DNA from: Asanoa siamensis
GTDB lineage: Bacteria > Actinomycetota > Actinomycetes > Mycobacteriales > Micromonosporaceae
Reading direction: 5' to 3'
NCBI RefSeq assembly: GCF_016862555.1
Contig: NZ_BONE01000075.1
Span: forward strand, 1-37,891
DNA length: 37,891 nucleotides
In this document: in pieces, positions 24,451 to 32,747 of the stretch
Layout: each line of letters opens with the position of its first letter
How positions within the stretch are numbered: position 1 is the stretch's first letter
Notes under the pieces: model-generated
The model's database searches: none
Seen by the model: the letters and a program-made list of their open reading frames with translations, nothing else
Told to the model about the DNA's origin: nothing
Position numbers and translations under genes: made by a program

Positions 24451-25277
24451 TTAAGAGGCTCGGTCAGCTCCAGGTGAAGGTGCGAGGGGCTTGTCGCCGG
24501 ACCGGTGTGCCGCGGGTGATGCGGCGGTCCATGCCAGCGATCGCGGCCAAGCAGATGATGGCTTCGGGAACTTCCGGGATCCGTTCGTAGTCGCGGGCCA
24601 ACCGGCGGTGTGCGGTCAACCACGCGAAGGTTCGCTCGACAACCCAACGGCGTGGGTGGACCGCGAATCCCTTCTGCCGCATCGACGGCGCCGCGAGGCT
24701 CGTTGCGACCAGAGCGCTCTTGGCGCCATCGCGGTCCTGCCACGACGCGGCCAGGACCCAGACGGTGACCAGCAACCCCAACGTGTCAGTGACGATGAAC
24801 CCCTTCCAACCGTTGGCTTTCTTGCCGGCGTCGTAGCGCCGCGAGCCGGTGCCGACAGTGTCGCCACCTTTCACGGACTGGGAGTCGATAACTGCCGCGG
24901 ACGGTTCCGGCTCCCGGCCCCTGGGCGGCCCGGGCCTTGATCCGCAACGCGGCGACCAGCTGCTCAGTTACGCCAACCTGTGCCTATCGCGTGAAGTACC
25001 AGTACGCCGTCTGCCACGGCGGCAGATCAGCGGGCAGGCACCGCCGCGGACACCCCGACCGCACCACTTACAAGGTCCCGTTGACAACCTCCCGCCGCGG
25101 ATGCTTTTCCCGCCGACCCTCCGTCGCTGGGCTCTGGCAGCAGCGGCTCGATAACCCCCACTGTGCATGGGTCAAATCGGATGGGTAATCACGACGAGAG
25201 AACGACACCGCGCCATCCTGCCGACCACCACCCGCCGGCGTCACGGTGCCACAGCAACCACATGAGACGTTCTCAAG
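24451..25277. mobile_element. IS5-like insertion sequence, degenerate
   Basis: About 830 bases with a frameshifted IS5-type transposase on the minus strand. Candidate terminal inverted repeats are CTTAAGAGGCTC near 24450-24461 and GAGACGTTCTCAAG at 25264-25277, whose complement CTTGAGAACGTCTC matches imperfectly. The left end overlaps a perfect palindrome CCTCTTAAGAGG (24447-24458). The size fits the small one-gene elements of the family. Exact ends and target duplication are uncertain. Confidence 0.6.
24464..25208 (-). pseudogene. IS5 family transposase, frameshifted
   Basis: From a GTG at 25208 the minus strand gives SRRDYPSDLTHAQWGL and EGRREKHPRREVVNGTL, the standard N-terminus of an IS5-type DDE transposase, and then a stop near 25068. 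In other frames the middle appears (LPADLPPWQTAYWYF near 25030, then LVAALRIKARAAQG). The C-terminal 136 residues from 24874 are continuous: GGDTVGTGSRRYDAGKKANG, FIVTDTLGLLVTVWV, RRWVVERTFAWLTAHRRLAR. At least two frameshifts separate the parts, so the protein cannot be made whole. Confidence 0.85.
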
Positions 25278-25443
25278 CATGCTCGTAGAGAGAGAGCAAC
25301 AGCCAGAGGTTCCCGCTTGTAGCGGGTGGGCACTGCTGCGTAGAGCGTTGACGGCTCACGCGACGTCCGCTGTTGCCCTTCGACACAGTCGGAGAGGTGG
25401 AAGCGCGACATCGGAGAGATGGGAGCGCACCCTCGCTCGACGC

Positions 25444-25809
25444 GAGTGCTCTCCCATAGGGACTCGAAGGTAAAGGCCTGAGTCGATCGAACCTTCCAAC
25501 GACCGGGCGCGGGCCCGGCTGGCCCGGGTGCTCGGCAACGACGAAGTCCAGCGAGGAGCGAGGATGAGTTCCCTGATCCCGCCACTGGAGCGGCGGCTCC
25601 CGCGAAGGCAGGTCGCCGACATGCGGATGCGGGTGATGACCAAAATCAGCAAGCCGTCTCGGACCGCAGCTACGGGTCGGCGTGTCGTTCTTGCTACGGC
25701 CGCAGTGGAGGCGGTGGTCGCGGGCGCGCTGGCCACTACCGTAATGGTCCGCAGCGATGATCCGCCTCAAGTGCTCGCATCGGAGCGGCAGCGTCGTCGC
25801 CGGACCTGA
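25444..25809 (+). pseudogene. Degraded sigma-factor tail and coupled anti-sigma-like membrane protein
   Basis: At 25501-25563 the plus strand reads DRARARLARVLGNDEVQRGA, resembling the end of an ECF sigma factor after region 4; PIGT just upstream (about 25453-25464) would fit the region-4 turn but is followed by a stop at 25471. It runs directly into ATG 25564, which opens SSLIPPLERRLPRRQVADMR, then a basic stretch and one hydrophobic helix (VVLATAAVEAVVAGALATTV), the usual N-terminus of sigma-coupled membrane proteins. That frame stops at 25809, and later pieces continue in other frames (GPDEGGGSVLVLDS near 25800). The pair is therefore probably dead. The reading is by pattern only. Confidence 0.42.
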
Positions 25810-26721
25810 CGAAGGCGGTGGATCGGTGCTTGTTCTGGACTCACCCGAGTGTAGGGATCCATCGGATCGGCAGGACCCGGTGTTTCGGGTCATCGGAAGC
25901 AACCTAGTGGTCAGCGTCCGACATGGTGACACTCAGGCAGTGGCGCCCGACGGCACGAACCGGCTCGGCTCGACGTTCTCGGTAGGGACGCCACGGCACT
26001 CTCGCTCGACACGAGGACCGGTCATGGAGCCGTCGCGCAGCAGATGAGCAACGGGTTGTAGGTCCTGTCTCGAGTCGGGATCGGAGCGGTGCGAGGCGTC
26101 AGCGTAGGGGACGCGGCCGGGCTCGGATATATCGGCGCACCCCGGCGATGAAGGCTGGCGCATCGGGTACGAATACGCGTGCATCGACGACTGTGAAACA
26201 GGCCTCGCTTCGGTCGCCCATGCGTTCCTGACCCTCGCGCCGTGCGAAACCTGCGCTCGGATGACAGCGCTCGCCGCGGAGGTCTTGCTGTGGCGATATC
26301 ACTGCGCGACTCGGCTCGGAATGGACCAAACTCTGGTCTTTAGCCACAAACGTAACACCGGCGCAATGGGTGATCTACAACCGGCGCCGAATCATAGGCG
26401 ACGCAAATCGACCTGATGGGGCGAATCCGCCTGCACCGCGACACCTAACCGTGGATCGCGCCCACTCAGGCGATGGAGGGGATCGTCTGGGTGGCTTCAT
26501 CGCGTGTATCGCTCGGGTAAACTAAGCGAAGCTGTCGCCATGAGCGGCACCGGCGCCTTTACATAATCATTCATCAGATGCCAGTGTCTCCGGCATAGTC
26601 GTTGGAGGCCCGTCTCTCAGCTCGACGGCGCCGCAGGACGTGGGTACGCGTCAGAGTCAGGTCAGGGTCGTGACCGAGCCAGCGACGGCCCGCGCTGTGG
26701 CTGGACGTCTAGAGGTGGGGT
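25810..26721. other. About 900 bases of non-coding or decayed sequence
   Basis: No intact gene is visible. A frame from 25757 to 26047 contains FRVIGSNLVVSVRHGDTQAV, probably the outer part of the broken membrane protein before it. From 26108 to 26413 another frame lacks a start but carries two cysteine pairs (YACIDDC and LAPCETCARM) and ends NHRRRKST. The last 300 bases, before the GGDEF gene, show nothing I recognise. Confidence 0.35.
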
Positions 26722-27879
26722 ATGGGCCGTATCGGGCGTCGGCAGGTACGCCTCGACCCGAGCCATCGGGCCCTCCCGGCATCGCGGGCCATGCCGCATT
26801 CGCCCAGTCCGGGCAGCGTTGAGCCTTCTTATGATTGGATGGAGCCTGTATTCCGTCAACGCAAAGAGCTCGAACTTGGCATCCTGGCAGCTCGCGCAAT
26901 CGCCATCATCATGATCCTCATCGGAAGATTTGCGATTACACCGCGGTTGGGCGGTGACGCGATCTGGGCGACCGGATTCACGTTCGTTGCAGTCGGTGTT
27001 CTCGCGGCGGGGAGCGCGCTGGGCGTCCTTGCATTGATCAGGTTTCGGGAGCCCGGTTATTCCGCTTTGGGGGTGGCGCAGCTCGTCCTGGATTTCGTGG
27101 CCATATCCGGAATTGTCGCGCTTTCCGCCGCGACGCCCTCAAGCCTTAGCTGGCCCGTTCTCGCGATCCCCATTATCGAGGCCGCCGTGCGGCGGTCCCT
27201 CTCTGCTGCGTTAGTTATGTGGCTGGCGCTGAGCGGCGTTTATATCCTCCTCTGGCTGAATCTTTACAACAACGTCTCAAAACCACATCCAAGCCTCGTC
27301 ATCGGCCTCGGATTGATCTTGGCGGTACTCGGCGGCCTGAACACAAGGTCAAGAAACAGACAGGTTGATGCGCTGCACCTTCTCCAGTCCTGGTTCCGTT
27401 ATCAGGCATGTCACGACTCGATGACGGGGCTCGGCAATCGCGCGTTACTAAACACCATCGAGCCAGAATTCTCCGAGAATCATGCTGTCGCCGCGATCGT
27501 CATTGACCTCAACGGCTTTAAGCAAATTAACGATGATCTGGGTCATTCGGCTGGAGATGCTGTCCTCGTCGAGGTCGCCGAGCGGTTGAAGAAAATAGTC
27601 CGCGGACCCGACATCATCGTCCGGCTCGGCGGCGACGAGTTCGCGTTGCTGCTGCGTGATGTCACGCGAGAAGAAGCTGACGCCGTCGCTCGACGAACAA
27701 CCGCCGACATCTCTACGCCGATGTTGCTCGACGGTCGCAACGTTGCGGTGGGAGCTAGCATCGGCATCGCTACCTCATCGATGCCCGGAACGGCAAGTGT
27801 CGAGCTCCTACTAAGACAGGCCGACGTCGCTATGTACAACGCGAAACACGGATCGAGGCGGCGGTTCGGCGACCGCTGA
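26722..27879 (+). CDS. Membrane diguanylate cyclase (GGDEF domain)
   Basis: A 385-residue protein with about six membrane helices between residues 52 and 205 and a C-terminal GGDEF domain (about 228-380). The active site GGDEF is intact at 303-307, the metal-binding D262 is in VIDLNGFKQIND, and a full product-inhibition I-site RGPD (294-297) lies exactly five residues before GGDEF. It should make cyclic di-GMP from two GTP and be feedback inhibited. ATG at 26722 has AGAGGTGGGG upstream; a start near ATG 26839 (MEPVFRQRKE) would drop a non-conserved N-terminus. Third codon positions are visibly richer in A and T than in the genes of 1-18 kb, suggesting acquisition. Confidence 0.9.
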   Translation: MGRIGRRQVRLDPSHRALPASRAMPHSPSPGSVEPSYDWMEPVFRQRKELELGILAARAIAIIMILIGRFAITPRLGGDAIWATGFTFVAVGVLAAGSALGVLALIRFREPGYSALGVAQLVLDFVAISGIVALSAATPSSLSWPVLAIPIIEAAVRRSLSAALVMWLALSGVYILLWLNLYNNVSKPHPSLVIGLGLILAVLGGLNTRSRNRQVDALHLLQSWFRYQACHDSMTGLGNRALLNTIEPEFSENHAVAAIVIDLNGFKQINDDLGHSAGDAVLVEVAERLKKIVRGPDIIVRLGGDEFALLLRDVTREEADAVARRTTADISTPMLLDGRNVAVGASIGIATSSMPGTASVELLLRQADVAMYNAKHGSRRRFGDR

Positions 27880-27902
27880 CTCGCACCATTACTGCGCCGT
27901 CT

Positions 27903-28090
27903 TTAGGACTGCCAGTTGATCGAGGCGCGGTGGAGAAGGCCGCAGCGGCGCCCGGCGCGAACGGCCCGACCGCGATAGAGCTTCTCGTCACCGTGGGCCA
28001 TCGCCGCCGACCTGCTCACGACCGCATGGGACATCGGTCCGCACTGCGGTGTGGGCGCGTTGGTGGTTGTAGTAGTGCAGCCATTGGGTA
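27903..28090 (-). pseudogene. C-terminal scrap of an rve-type transposase (IS481/IS3-like)
   Basis: On the minus strand near 28085-28020 one frame reads WLHYYNHQRAHTAVRTDVP, the hallmark end of integrase-core (DDE) transposases where YN, R and H are conserved. A stop follows soon and no catalytic core is found upstream on that strand. It is a short leftover of an element, with no visible ends. Confidence 0.6.
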
Positions 28091-28201
28091 GTGCTGCCGA
28101 CGCCGGGCTGGCGGGCGGCACCCGGGGTCAGCGTCGCGGCTGTGCCGACGAAGACGAGCAGATCGCGCCGTAGCCACCGCCGTGACGCAGACCCCCGGGC
28201 A

Positions 28202-28621
28202 CTACGCCGGGTCGAGGCAACCCGCGCGGGTGACGAGATCGACCTTGTCGTTGTGGGTGGCGTTGAGGTAGCGGTAACCCTTGCGCGGGGCCATCGTGCC
28301 GGCCTTGCGCCGCGATCCGGTACCGTTCCAGTTCCACAGGTCGTAGGCGGTACCCGTGTTGTTGTAGAACGATGTAAGTAGCCCGTCCCGGAGGAAAACG
28401 ACCTCGCACCCCTCGAGTTGGTGGGCTGGGATCACACTCTCATAGGCTGAGTACGGGTCTCCATGGTTGAAGTCGATGTCTGCGTACACGCAGACGGAAT
28501 TGTTGTAGCAGTTCGACGGCGGTGCCGCCTGAGCCGGCGCCGCGATGACGGCGACGCCGCCCACCCCCAGCAGCGCGCCGGCCGCTGCGGCCTTGAACAT
28601 CGCCCGTGTCCTCTTGCGCAC
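28202..28621 (-). CDS. Small secreted protein, peptidase inhibitor I36-like
   Basis: A 139-residue exported protein. A basic start (VRKRTRAMFK), a hydrophobic stretch and AQA-A give a signal peptide of about 33 residues. The mature part has four cysteines and the pattern CYNNSVCVYADIDFNHGD with SFYNNTGTAYDLWNWNGTG, which resembles the I36/crystallin-like small secreted proteins of Streptomyces. Those include metalloprotease inhibitors, but many members have no known role. GTG at 28621 has GGGAG 7 bases upstream. It sits alone between two transposase relics and appears intact. Confidence 0.68.
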   Translation of the reverse strand: MRKRTRAMFKAAAAGALLGVGGVAVIAAPAQAAPPSNCYNNSVCVYADIDFNHGDPYSAYESVIPAHQLEGCEVVFLRDGLLTSFYNNTGTAYDLWNWNGTGSRRKAGTMAPRKGYRYLNATHNDKVDLVTRAGCLDPA

Positions 28622-28809
28622 GTCGGTTCTCCCATTCTGTGACTGGCGCCAGCTCGACCATCCAGGTCTCGTCGGCACCTCGCGCGGTCAGGTTTACGGG
28701 TGCGAGAACATCATGCCGGTGCTTCAAAGCGACTTCATCGAAGCAAACGAGTCGACCTGCCCAGAATCGGCGTCGGTGGGTCAGGCTGGCTGGGCGCAGC
28801 CGTAGGAAG

Positions 28810-29718
28810 ACGAGGTGGCCGCGCATCGTCCGGGGTCTGCCGCTGCGGTGTCGTGAACCTGGTCGCCGGATGATCGGCCGGACGGCGTCGCGGCTGGCAT
28901 CGAGCACGTGGGTCTTGAGGCTGGGTGCGGCTTGGCGGTAGATCAGCGGCGGTCTAAGGCTGGCGCCTTCGTAGGGCGGTGCGGTGCGGTGCGGTGGATG
29001 TCGATGGTAAACGCGGTATGCGCGCTGTTCACGCCGATGACGTAGGTCAGGTCGCGGTTCTCGAGGTCTTGGCGGAACTGCGCGGCGTCGTCGTCTCCGG
29101 CGTCAGCGACGGTCAGCGGCGGTTTGACACCCTGGTCGCGGACTTCGTTGATCGTCTCCAGGCCCGGGCGCTACGTCTCCTGATGTCTCACGTCGGCCGG
29201 CATCGCGGCCCGGCGGCGGCGTTCGACGGTCTCGGGTGTGGCCGTGTCCCAAGGTTCCGGCACGAACAGGCGCCAGTCGATCGGGCGGGACGCGGTGTCG
29301 GTGACCAGGTTCAGGCTCACGCCGATCTGGCAGTTGGTGACTTTCCGGCCGTGCCGGTGTATTGCCGGGCTACGCCCACCGAGGTGGTGCCGCAGTTGAG
29401 CCAGCGGGTGTCGTCCAGCGCCCACGCCGCGGGGCTGATCGCCTTATCCATCCGCACCGCGAGGCGTTCACGCACTGCGGGGGCGGCCCACGGTCTGTTC
29501 GTGACGTGATTCAACGCCTGTTCGTGCGGCCTGGCCAGCCGTGCCGCCATCGGCTGGATCGACTTACCACGCCCGTCGAGCATCACACAGCGCAGGTAGT
29601 CACCGGCCCGGTCCTGCCAACCCGACCGCGTCAACGACGCGAACACCTCCGCGACGAAGGCGTCCAGATCCTCGCCGAGACGCTCCGCGGTAACGGCACC
29701 CCTCGCCCAATAACACCA
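28810..29718 (-). pseudogene. IS701 family transposase, broken
   Basis: Minus-strand fragments in order match the IS701 family. ERLGEDLDAFVAEVFASLTR and MLDGRGKSIQPMAARLA come first (near 29700-29560), then AISPAAWALDDTRWLNCG and VARQYTGTAGK. After a frameshift near 29340 come VTNCQIGVSLNLVTDTASRP and IDWRLFVPEPWD, and further shifted pieces reach PPLTVADAG and GRPRTMRGHLVFLRLRPA near 28830. The rest of the C-terminus is missing. Several frameshifts and the truncation make it inactive. Confidence 0.85.
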
Positions 29719-30062
29719 AGATCAACCTAGATCGGTCGGATGCGGAGTGGGCGGTCTTGGAGCCGCCTCTGCCGAGGCAGGGTGATCGGTGGCGGGATCA
29801 CCAGCAGGTCATCAACGGCATCTGTTGGGTGAAGCGGATGGGGTCGCCGTGGGCGCACATGCCGGCCCGGTACGGCCCGGGATCGATCGCGCATGACCGG
29901 TTCCGGCGGTCGTCCCCGGACAGCGCCTGGGCGCGGTTGAAAGCCGCGGTGGTGGCGTTGGCCGAGGCTGACGGTGAGGTGGTCTGGTACGCGCAGGCCG
30001 ACTCGACGATTGTGCGGGCGCATCAGTACGCGGCCGGGCGTAAAGGGGCTCAGCGCGGCTGA
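29715..30062 (+). pseudogene. N-terminal fragment of a second IS5-type transposase
   Basis: The plus strand reads INLDRSDAEWAVLEPPLP, GDRWRDHQQVINGICWVKRM, GSPWAHMPARYGPGSIAHDR and ends VDSTIV-type (ADSTIVRAHQYAAGRKGAQR) before a stop at 30060. This is the first 115 or so residues of an IS5-family transposase, including the first catalytic Asp region. The remaining C-terminal half is absent. It is a different subgroup from the IS5-like element at 24.5-25.2 kb and abuts the end of the IS701 relic. Confidence 0.8.
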
Positions 30063-30369
30063 TTCGCAGGCGTCCCAGGGTTTGGGTCTTGCCAGCTTCT
30101 CCGAACACCGGCCGCAGCGCCCGCAGCACCGCGACCCGCAGCCGTTCGTCAACCTCTCCCCAGGCCGGATGCTCGGCGGCGGCTGCCCCTCGATCACTAT
30201 GGCCCACACAACCGAAGTGATCTACCCGAGGGTAGACGCCGTGTCCGACTGCGACACGCACCAACTTGATCGCGACAACCCACCCGCCTGGAAATGCTTC
30301 GGGTCGCGGCGGACATGTGGTGGTTGTCGGGCCGTCCGGTCCGGCTTCCACCTCTTGGAGGGAGCAACT
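30063..30369. other. Intergenic stretch upstream of the second ECF sigma gene
   Basis: Nothing coding is recognised. It should contain the promoter of the sigma/anti-sigma-like operon. A minus-strand frame (VDERLRVAVLRALRPVFGEA near 30100) looks protein-like but belongs to no family I know and has no clear start. Confidence 0.3.
30221..30236. promoter_or_regulatory. Perfect palindrome upstream of the ECF sigma gene
   Basis: TCTACCC and GGGTAGA form perfect 7-base arms around a 2-base centre, 134 bases before the sigma start. It may be an operator of this operon. No regulator for it is identified. Confidence 0.38.
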
Positions 30370-30915
30370 TTGGCACGCGCCGCTCCAGCCCGAACGGGCG
30401 CCGACGCCGCCGACCGGTTTGAGACGATGTACCGGGCCTGTTACGGCGACCTGCTGAACTACGCACTACGCCGCAGCGAGCGGCCCGACGCTGCCGCGGA
30501 CGTGGTGGCAGAGACGTTTCTTGTTGCCTGGCGGCGGATCAACGAGATCCCGTCCGACCAGGCTCGGCTCTGGCTGTTCGGGGTGGCCCGGAGGGTGCTG
30601 GCGAACCACCGCCGCAGCGCTCGGCGCACCGCCGACCTGGCCACACGCCTGCATGGCGAGCTCACGCATGCAACGCCGGCACCGCCCGAAACGGCGGACT
30701 ACGTGGGCCGCGCGTTCCGCACTTTGCCCGAGGCCGACCAGGAGCTGCTGCGCCTCGTCGCCTGGGAGGGCCTGTCCACGACCGAAATGGCGGTCGTACT
30801 CGGCTGCTCGGTGAACGCGGTCCGCATCCGCCTGCACCGGGCTCGTCGCCGATTCGCCGGGGCGCTGCAAGACGACTCACCGCTTTCTGAGTACGCGACG
30901 AAGGGATTGACGTGA
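30370..30915 (+). CDS. ECF RNA polymerase sigma factor
   Basis: A 181-residue ECF sigma factor. Region 2 is FETMYRACYGDLLNYALRRS and AADVVAETFLVAWRRINEIP, followed by ARLWLFGVARRVLANHRRSA. Region 4 is FRTLPEADQELLRLVAWEGL with STTEMAVVLGCSVNAVRIRL. The start is TTG at 30370 with GGAGGGAG at 30357-30364; the frame is open upstream, but that part is not sigma-like. The stop overlaps the downstream membrane protein start (GTGA at 30912-30915). It likely controls a small envelope-stress-type regulon; the targets cannot be read. Confidence 0.92.
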   Translation: MARAAPARTGADAADRFETMYRACYGDLLNYALRRSERPDAAADVVAETFLVAWRRINEIPSDQARLWLFGVARRVLANHRRSARRTADLATRLHGELTHATPAPPETADYVGRAFRTLPEADQELLRLVAWEGLSTTEMAVVLGCSVNAVRIRLHRARRRFAGALQDDSPLSEYATKGLT

Positions 30916-31766
30916 ACGATATTCACCAGCGGCAGGACGCCCTGCTCCGGCTGCTCGCGCCTCAGTATGAGGTGCCATCCGCCGCGGCGGACCCGGCTGG
31001 GCCGGCTGCGGAGGAGCTACTGCAGGCGATCCTGAACCAGCCCGTACCAGAGGCGTCTGGTCGCAAACCGTGGCTCTCCTGGCGCCGCCTTGTGGTAGCC
31101 GGACCTGCCGTGGCTGCGCTCGCGGCCCTGATCTTCGTAATGGTGGCCGTTGTGCCCTCGTCCAGTCCTACTGGACCGGCGCCGGCCCAAGCGCAGGTCC
31201 TGCGGATCGTGGAGGTGGATGGTTACCTCGAGATCAGGATCTTGGATCCGGTGGCAGACCCGGCGCGATACCAGGCGGAGCTCGCCGAACGTGGTCTGGA
31301 CATCGAGCTGTCAGTCGTGGCGACCGGCCCCGAACAGGTCGGGCGGGTCATCTTCGAGGAGGTCGCCAGCGACAGCGGGCCGGCGATCGAGACGATCGAG
31401 GCGCCCGGTGACTGTTCGGCGACCGGCAACTGCTCGGTCGGCATTCGCGTACCGGTGGACTTCCGGTCGTCGGCACGGGTGGTCTTCGGGCGGACACCAC
31501 GGTCGGGAGAAACCGCTCCGGCCGCCCCGGGCGGCGCTACCGAGGACGAGAAGCGGTGGGTACGCAAACTGGTCGGCAAGCAGGTCGGCGAGGTCCGCAG
31601 GGCCGTCGCCGCCCGAGGGCGAACCATCGAGTACCGCGCCGGCGCCGACTCGCACAAGGTGGAGGCCGCCGTGCCCGAAGACTGGTACGTCACGGGCGCG
31701 GCACCCCGCGCCGACCGGACCGTGGTGCTGTGGGTCGCGAAGACACCGGGAACCCGAGGCCCCTGA
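30912..31766 (+). CDS. Membrane anti-sigma-like protein with a PASTA-like C-terminus
   Basis: A 284-residue protein translationally coupled to the sigma gene. Residues 1-58 are cytosolic, 60-81 form a membrane helix (VVAGPAVAALAALIFVMVAV) and the remainder is outside. The C-terminal 65 residues (WVRKLVGKQVGEVRRAVAAR, then VPEDWYVTGAAPRADRTVVL) resemble a PASTA-type fold, a module that can bind peptidoglycan. No zinc motif typical of ZAS anti-sigma factors is visible. A role as the sigma factor's membrane regulator follows from the overlap and layout. A perfect terminator follows 5 bases after the stop. Confidence 0.75.
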   Translation: MNDIHQRQDALLRLLAPQYEVPSAAADPAGPAAEELLQAILNQPVPEASGRKPWLSWRRLVVAGPAVAALAALIFVMVAVVPSSSPTGPAPAQAQVLRIVEVDGYLEIRILDPVADPARYQAELAERGLDIELSVVATGPEQVGRVIFEEVASDSGPAIETIEAPGDCSATGNCSVGIRVPVDFRSSARVVFGRTPRSGETAPAAPGGATEDEKRWVRKLVGKQVGEVRRAVAARGRTIEYRAGADSHKVEAAVPEDWYVTGAAPRADRTVVLWVAKTPGTRGP

Positions 31767-31771
31767 CGGAG

Positions 31772-31803
31772 AAAGGCCGGCGCTGCCCTCAGCGCCGGCC
31801 TTT
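31772..31803 (+). terminator. Terminator of the sigma/anti-sigma operon
   Basis: AAAGGCCGGCGCT (31772-31784) and AGCGCCGGCCTTT (31791-31803) form a perfect 13-bp stem with a 6-base loop, ending in TTT on the plus strand. It is the best intrinsic terminator in the window. Confidence 0.9.
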
Positions 31804-31979
31804 GCCGACGCGGAGCCAGCTCTCAGCAGACCGGGTCTGTCTGGGATGTCCGCGCTGTCGGCATCACCGAACGTCACACGCATGCTCGTCGATTAGGTTT
31901 GGATGACGCTCCGAGTCCCGCCGGCCGTCAATCGTGAAAGTGGTTGATCTCCAGATACCACTGGCCAGCCCAGCGCCGC

Positions 31980-32550
31980 CGCGCGGGATCCCGGGGTGGC
32001 GATCCGGGAAGAGCTAGTGGCCTACTTCCACGCAGGCGGAGACATCTCAGAACTGCTGCGCGACGCACCCGTCGGCCCGGATCTCGGTCCGGCACCGGCC
32101 CCCGAGAGCGTGCCGATGGACTGTGACCGGGGTGCGGCTCTCCGCGGCAGCCGTTCAGCGGCTGGACGAGTTCGCCGGTGATGACAAACCATTAAGGTCA
32201 GGTTTGATCCGTCGGGCGATCGACGAATTCCTCGCCAGGCACACACCCGAAACTGCCTGAACAGCAACAAATTCCATACCCCGTCGTCGCGACAGCGGTC
32301 CGTTCACGCGGCACGAGCGGTTTGAGATGCCACGGGCGTTCCCTCCGAAGGGGACAGCGGTGCGCCCGGGCCATCAGGACTCCCGCCATGGCAGGACCGT
32401 CGAGCGGCGCCGAGCCGGCTAGGCCAGAGCCAACGTGCCGTTGGGTCTGACGTCGCGAACCGCGGACCGCGCGCAATGGAACGTGGGATTTGTGGACCCA
32501 ATGTGGCGGCATGCGAACCGCATTCCAGCAGCTCAGGGCCAGTTTGTGAC
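31980..32550 (+). repeat. Segmental duplication, copy 1 (degenerate)
   Basis: This stretch repeats 35612-36284: first a broken version of the ribbon-helix-helix gene, then a diverged middle of about 175 bases, then a well-matched tail that includes CAAcGTGcCGTTGG and TCTGACGTCGC (copy 2 has CAATGTGTCGTTGG) and GTGGACCCAATGTGG (copy 2: GTGGACCCGATGTGG). Copy 1 lacks about 84 bases that carry two hairpins in copy 2. No toxin gene precedes it. Confidence 0.75.
31996..32260 (+). pseudogene. Frameshifted duplicate of the ribbon-helix-helix antitoxin gene
   Basis: The frame begins VAIREELVAYFHAGGDISEL and follows the intact gene at 35607 closely as far as ESVPM. An extra base there (CCGATGGACTGTGACC against CCGATGATCGTGACC) shifts the frame, and the remainder continues one frame over as VTGVRLSAAAVQRLDEFAGD to the shared end FLARHTPETA. 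The DNA-binding half is thus cut off from the N-terminus. No BrnT-like gene lies upstream. Confidence 0.85.
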
Positions 32551-32747
32551 CGTCGCGCCTGTGCGAAATCGGCGGTTGTAGTGCGATCCGCGCGCAGGTT
32601 CGAACCCTCGGCGGGTCACGCCAAGCATGGGAGCGGGATTCGATCAACGCTGACCCTGGCGATCGTTGCCGCGTCCTGGCGCATCGGGGCGGGACGGCGT
32701 GTCCAGACCGACGAGGACGTGCGGTCCTTGGCGGAACGCCGCGTGTT
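32261..32747. other. Non-coding tail of duplication copy 1 and flank
   Basis: No gene is recognised. The first 290 bases belong to the duplicated segment. A tRNA-like AGGTTCGAACC occurs near 32597, but no tRNA can be folded around it. The final 150 bases before the TetR gene stop show nothing. Confidence 0.4.

Noticed and set aside
32580-32625. A tRNA or tRNA 3' fragment suggested by AGGTTCGAACC.
   Set aside because: The flanking bases do not form a 5-bp T-stem, and no acceptor or anticodon arm fits on either strand.
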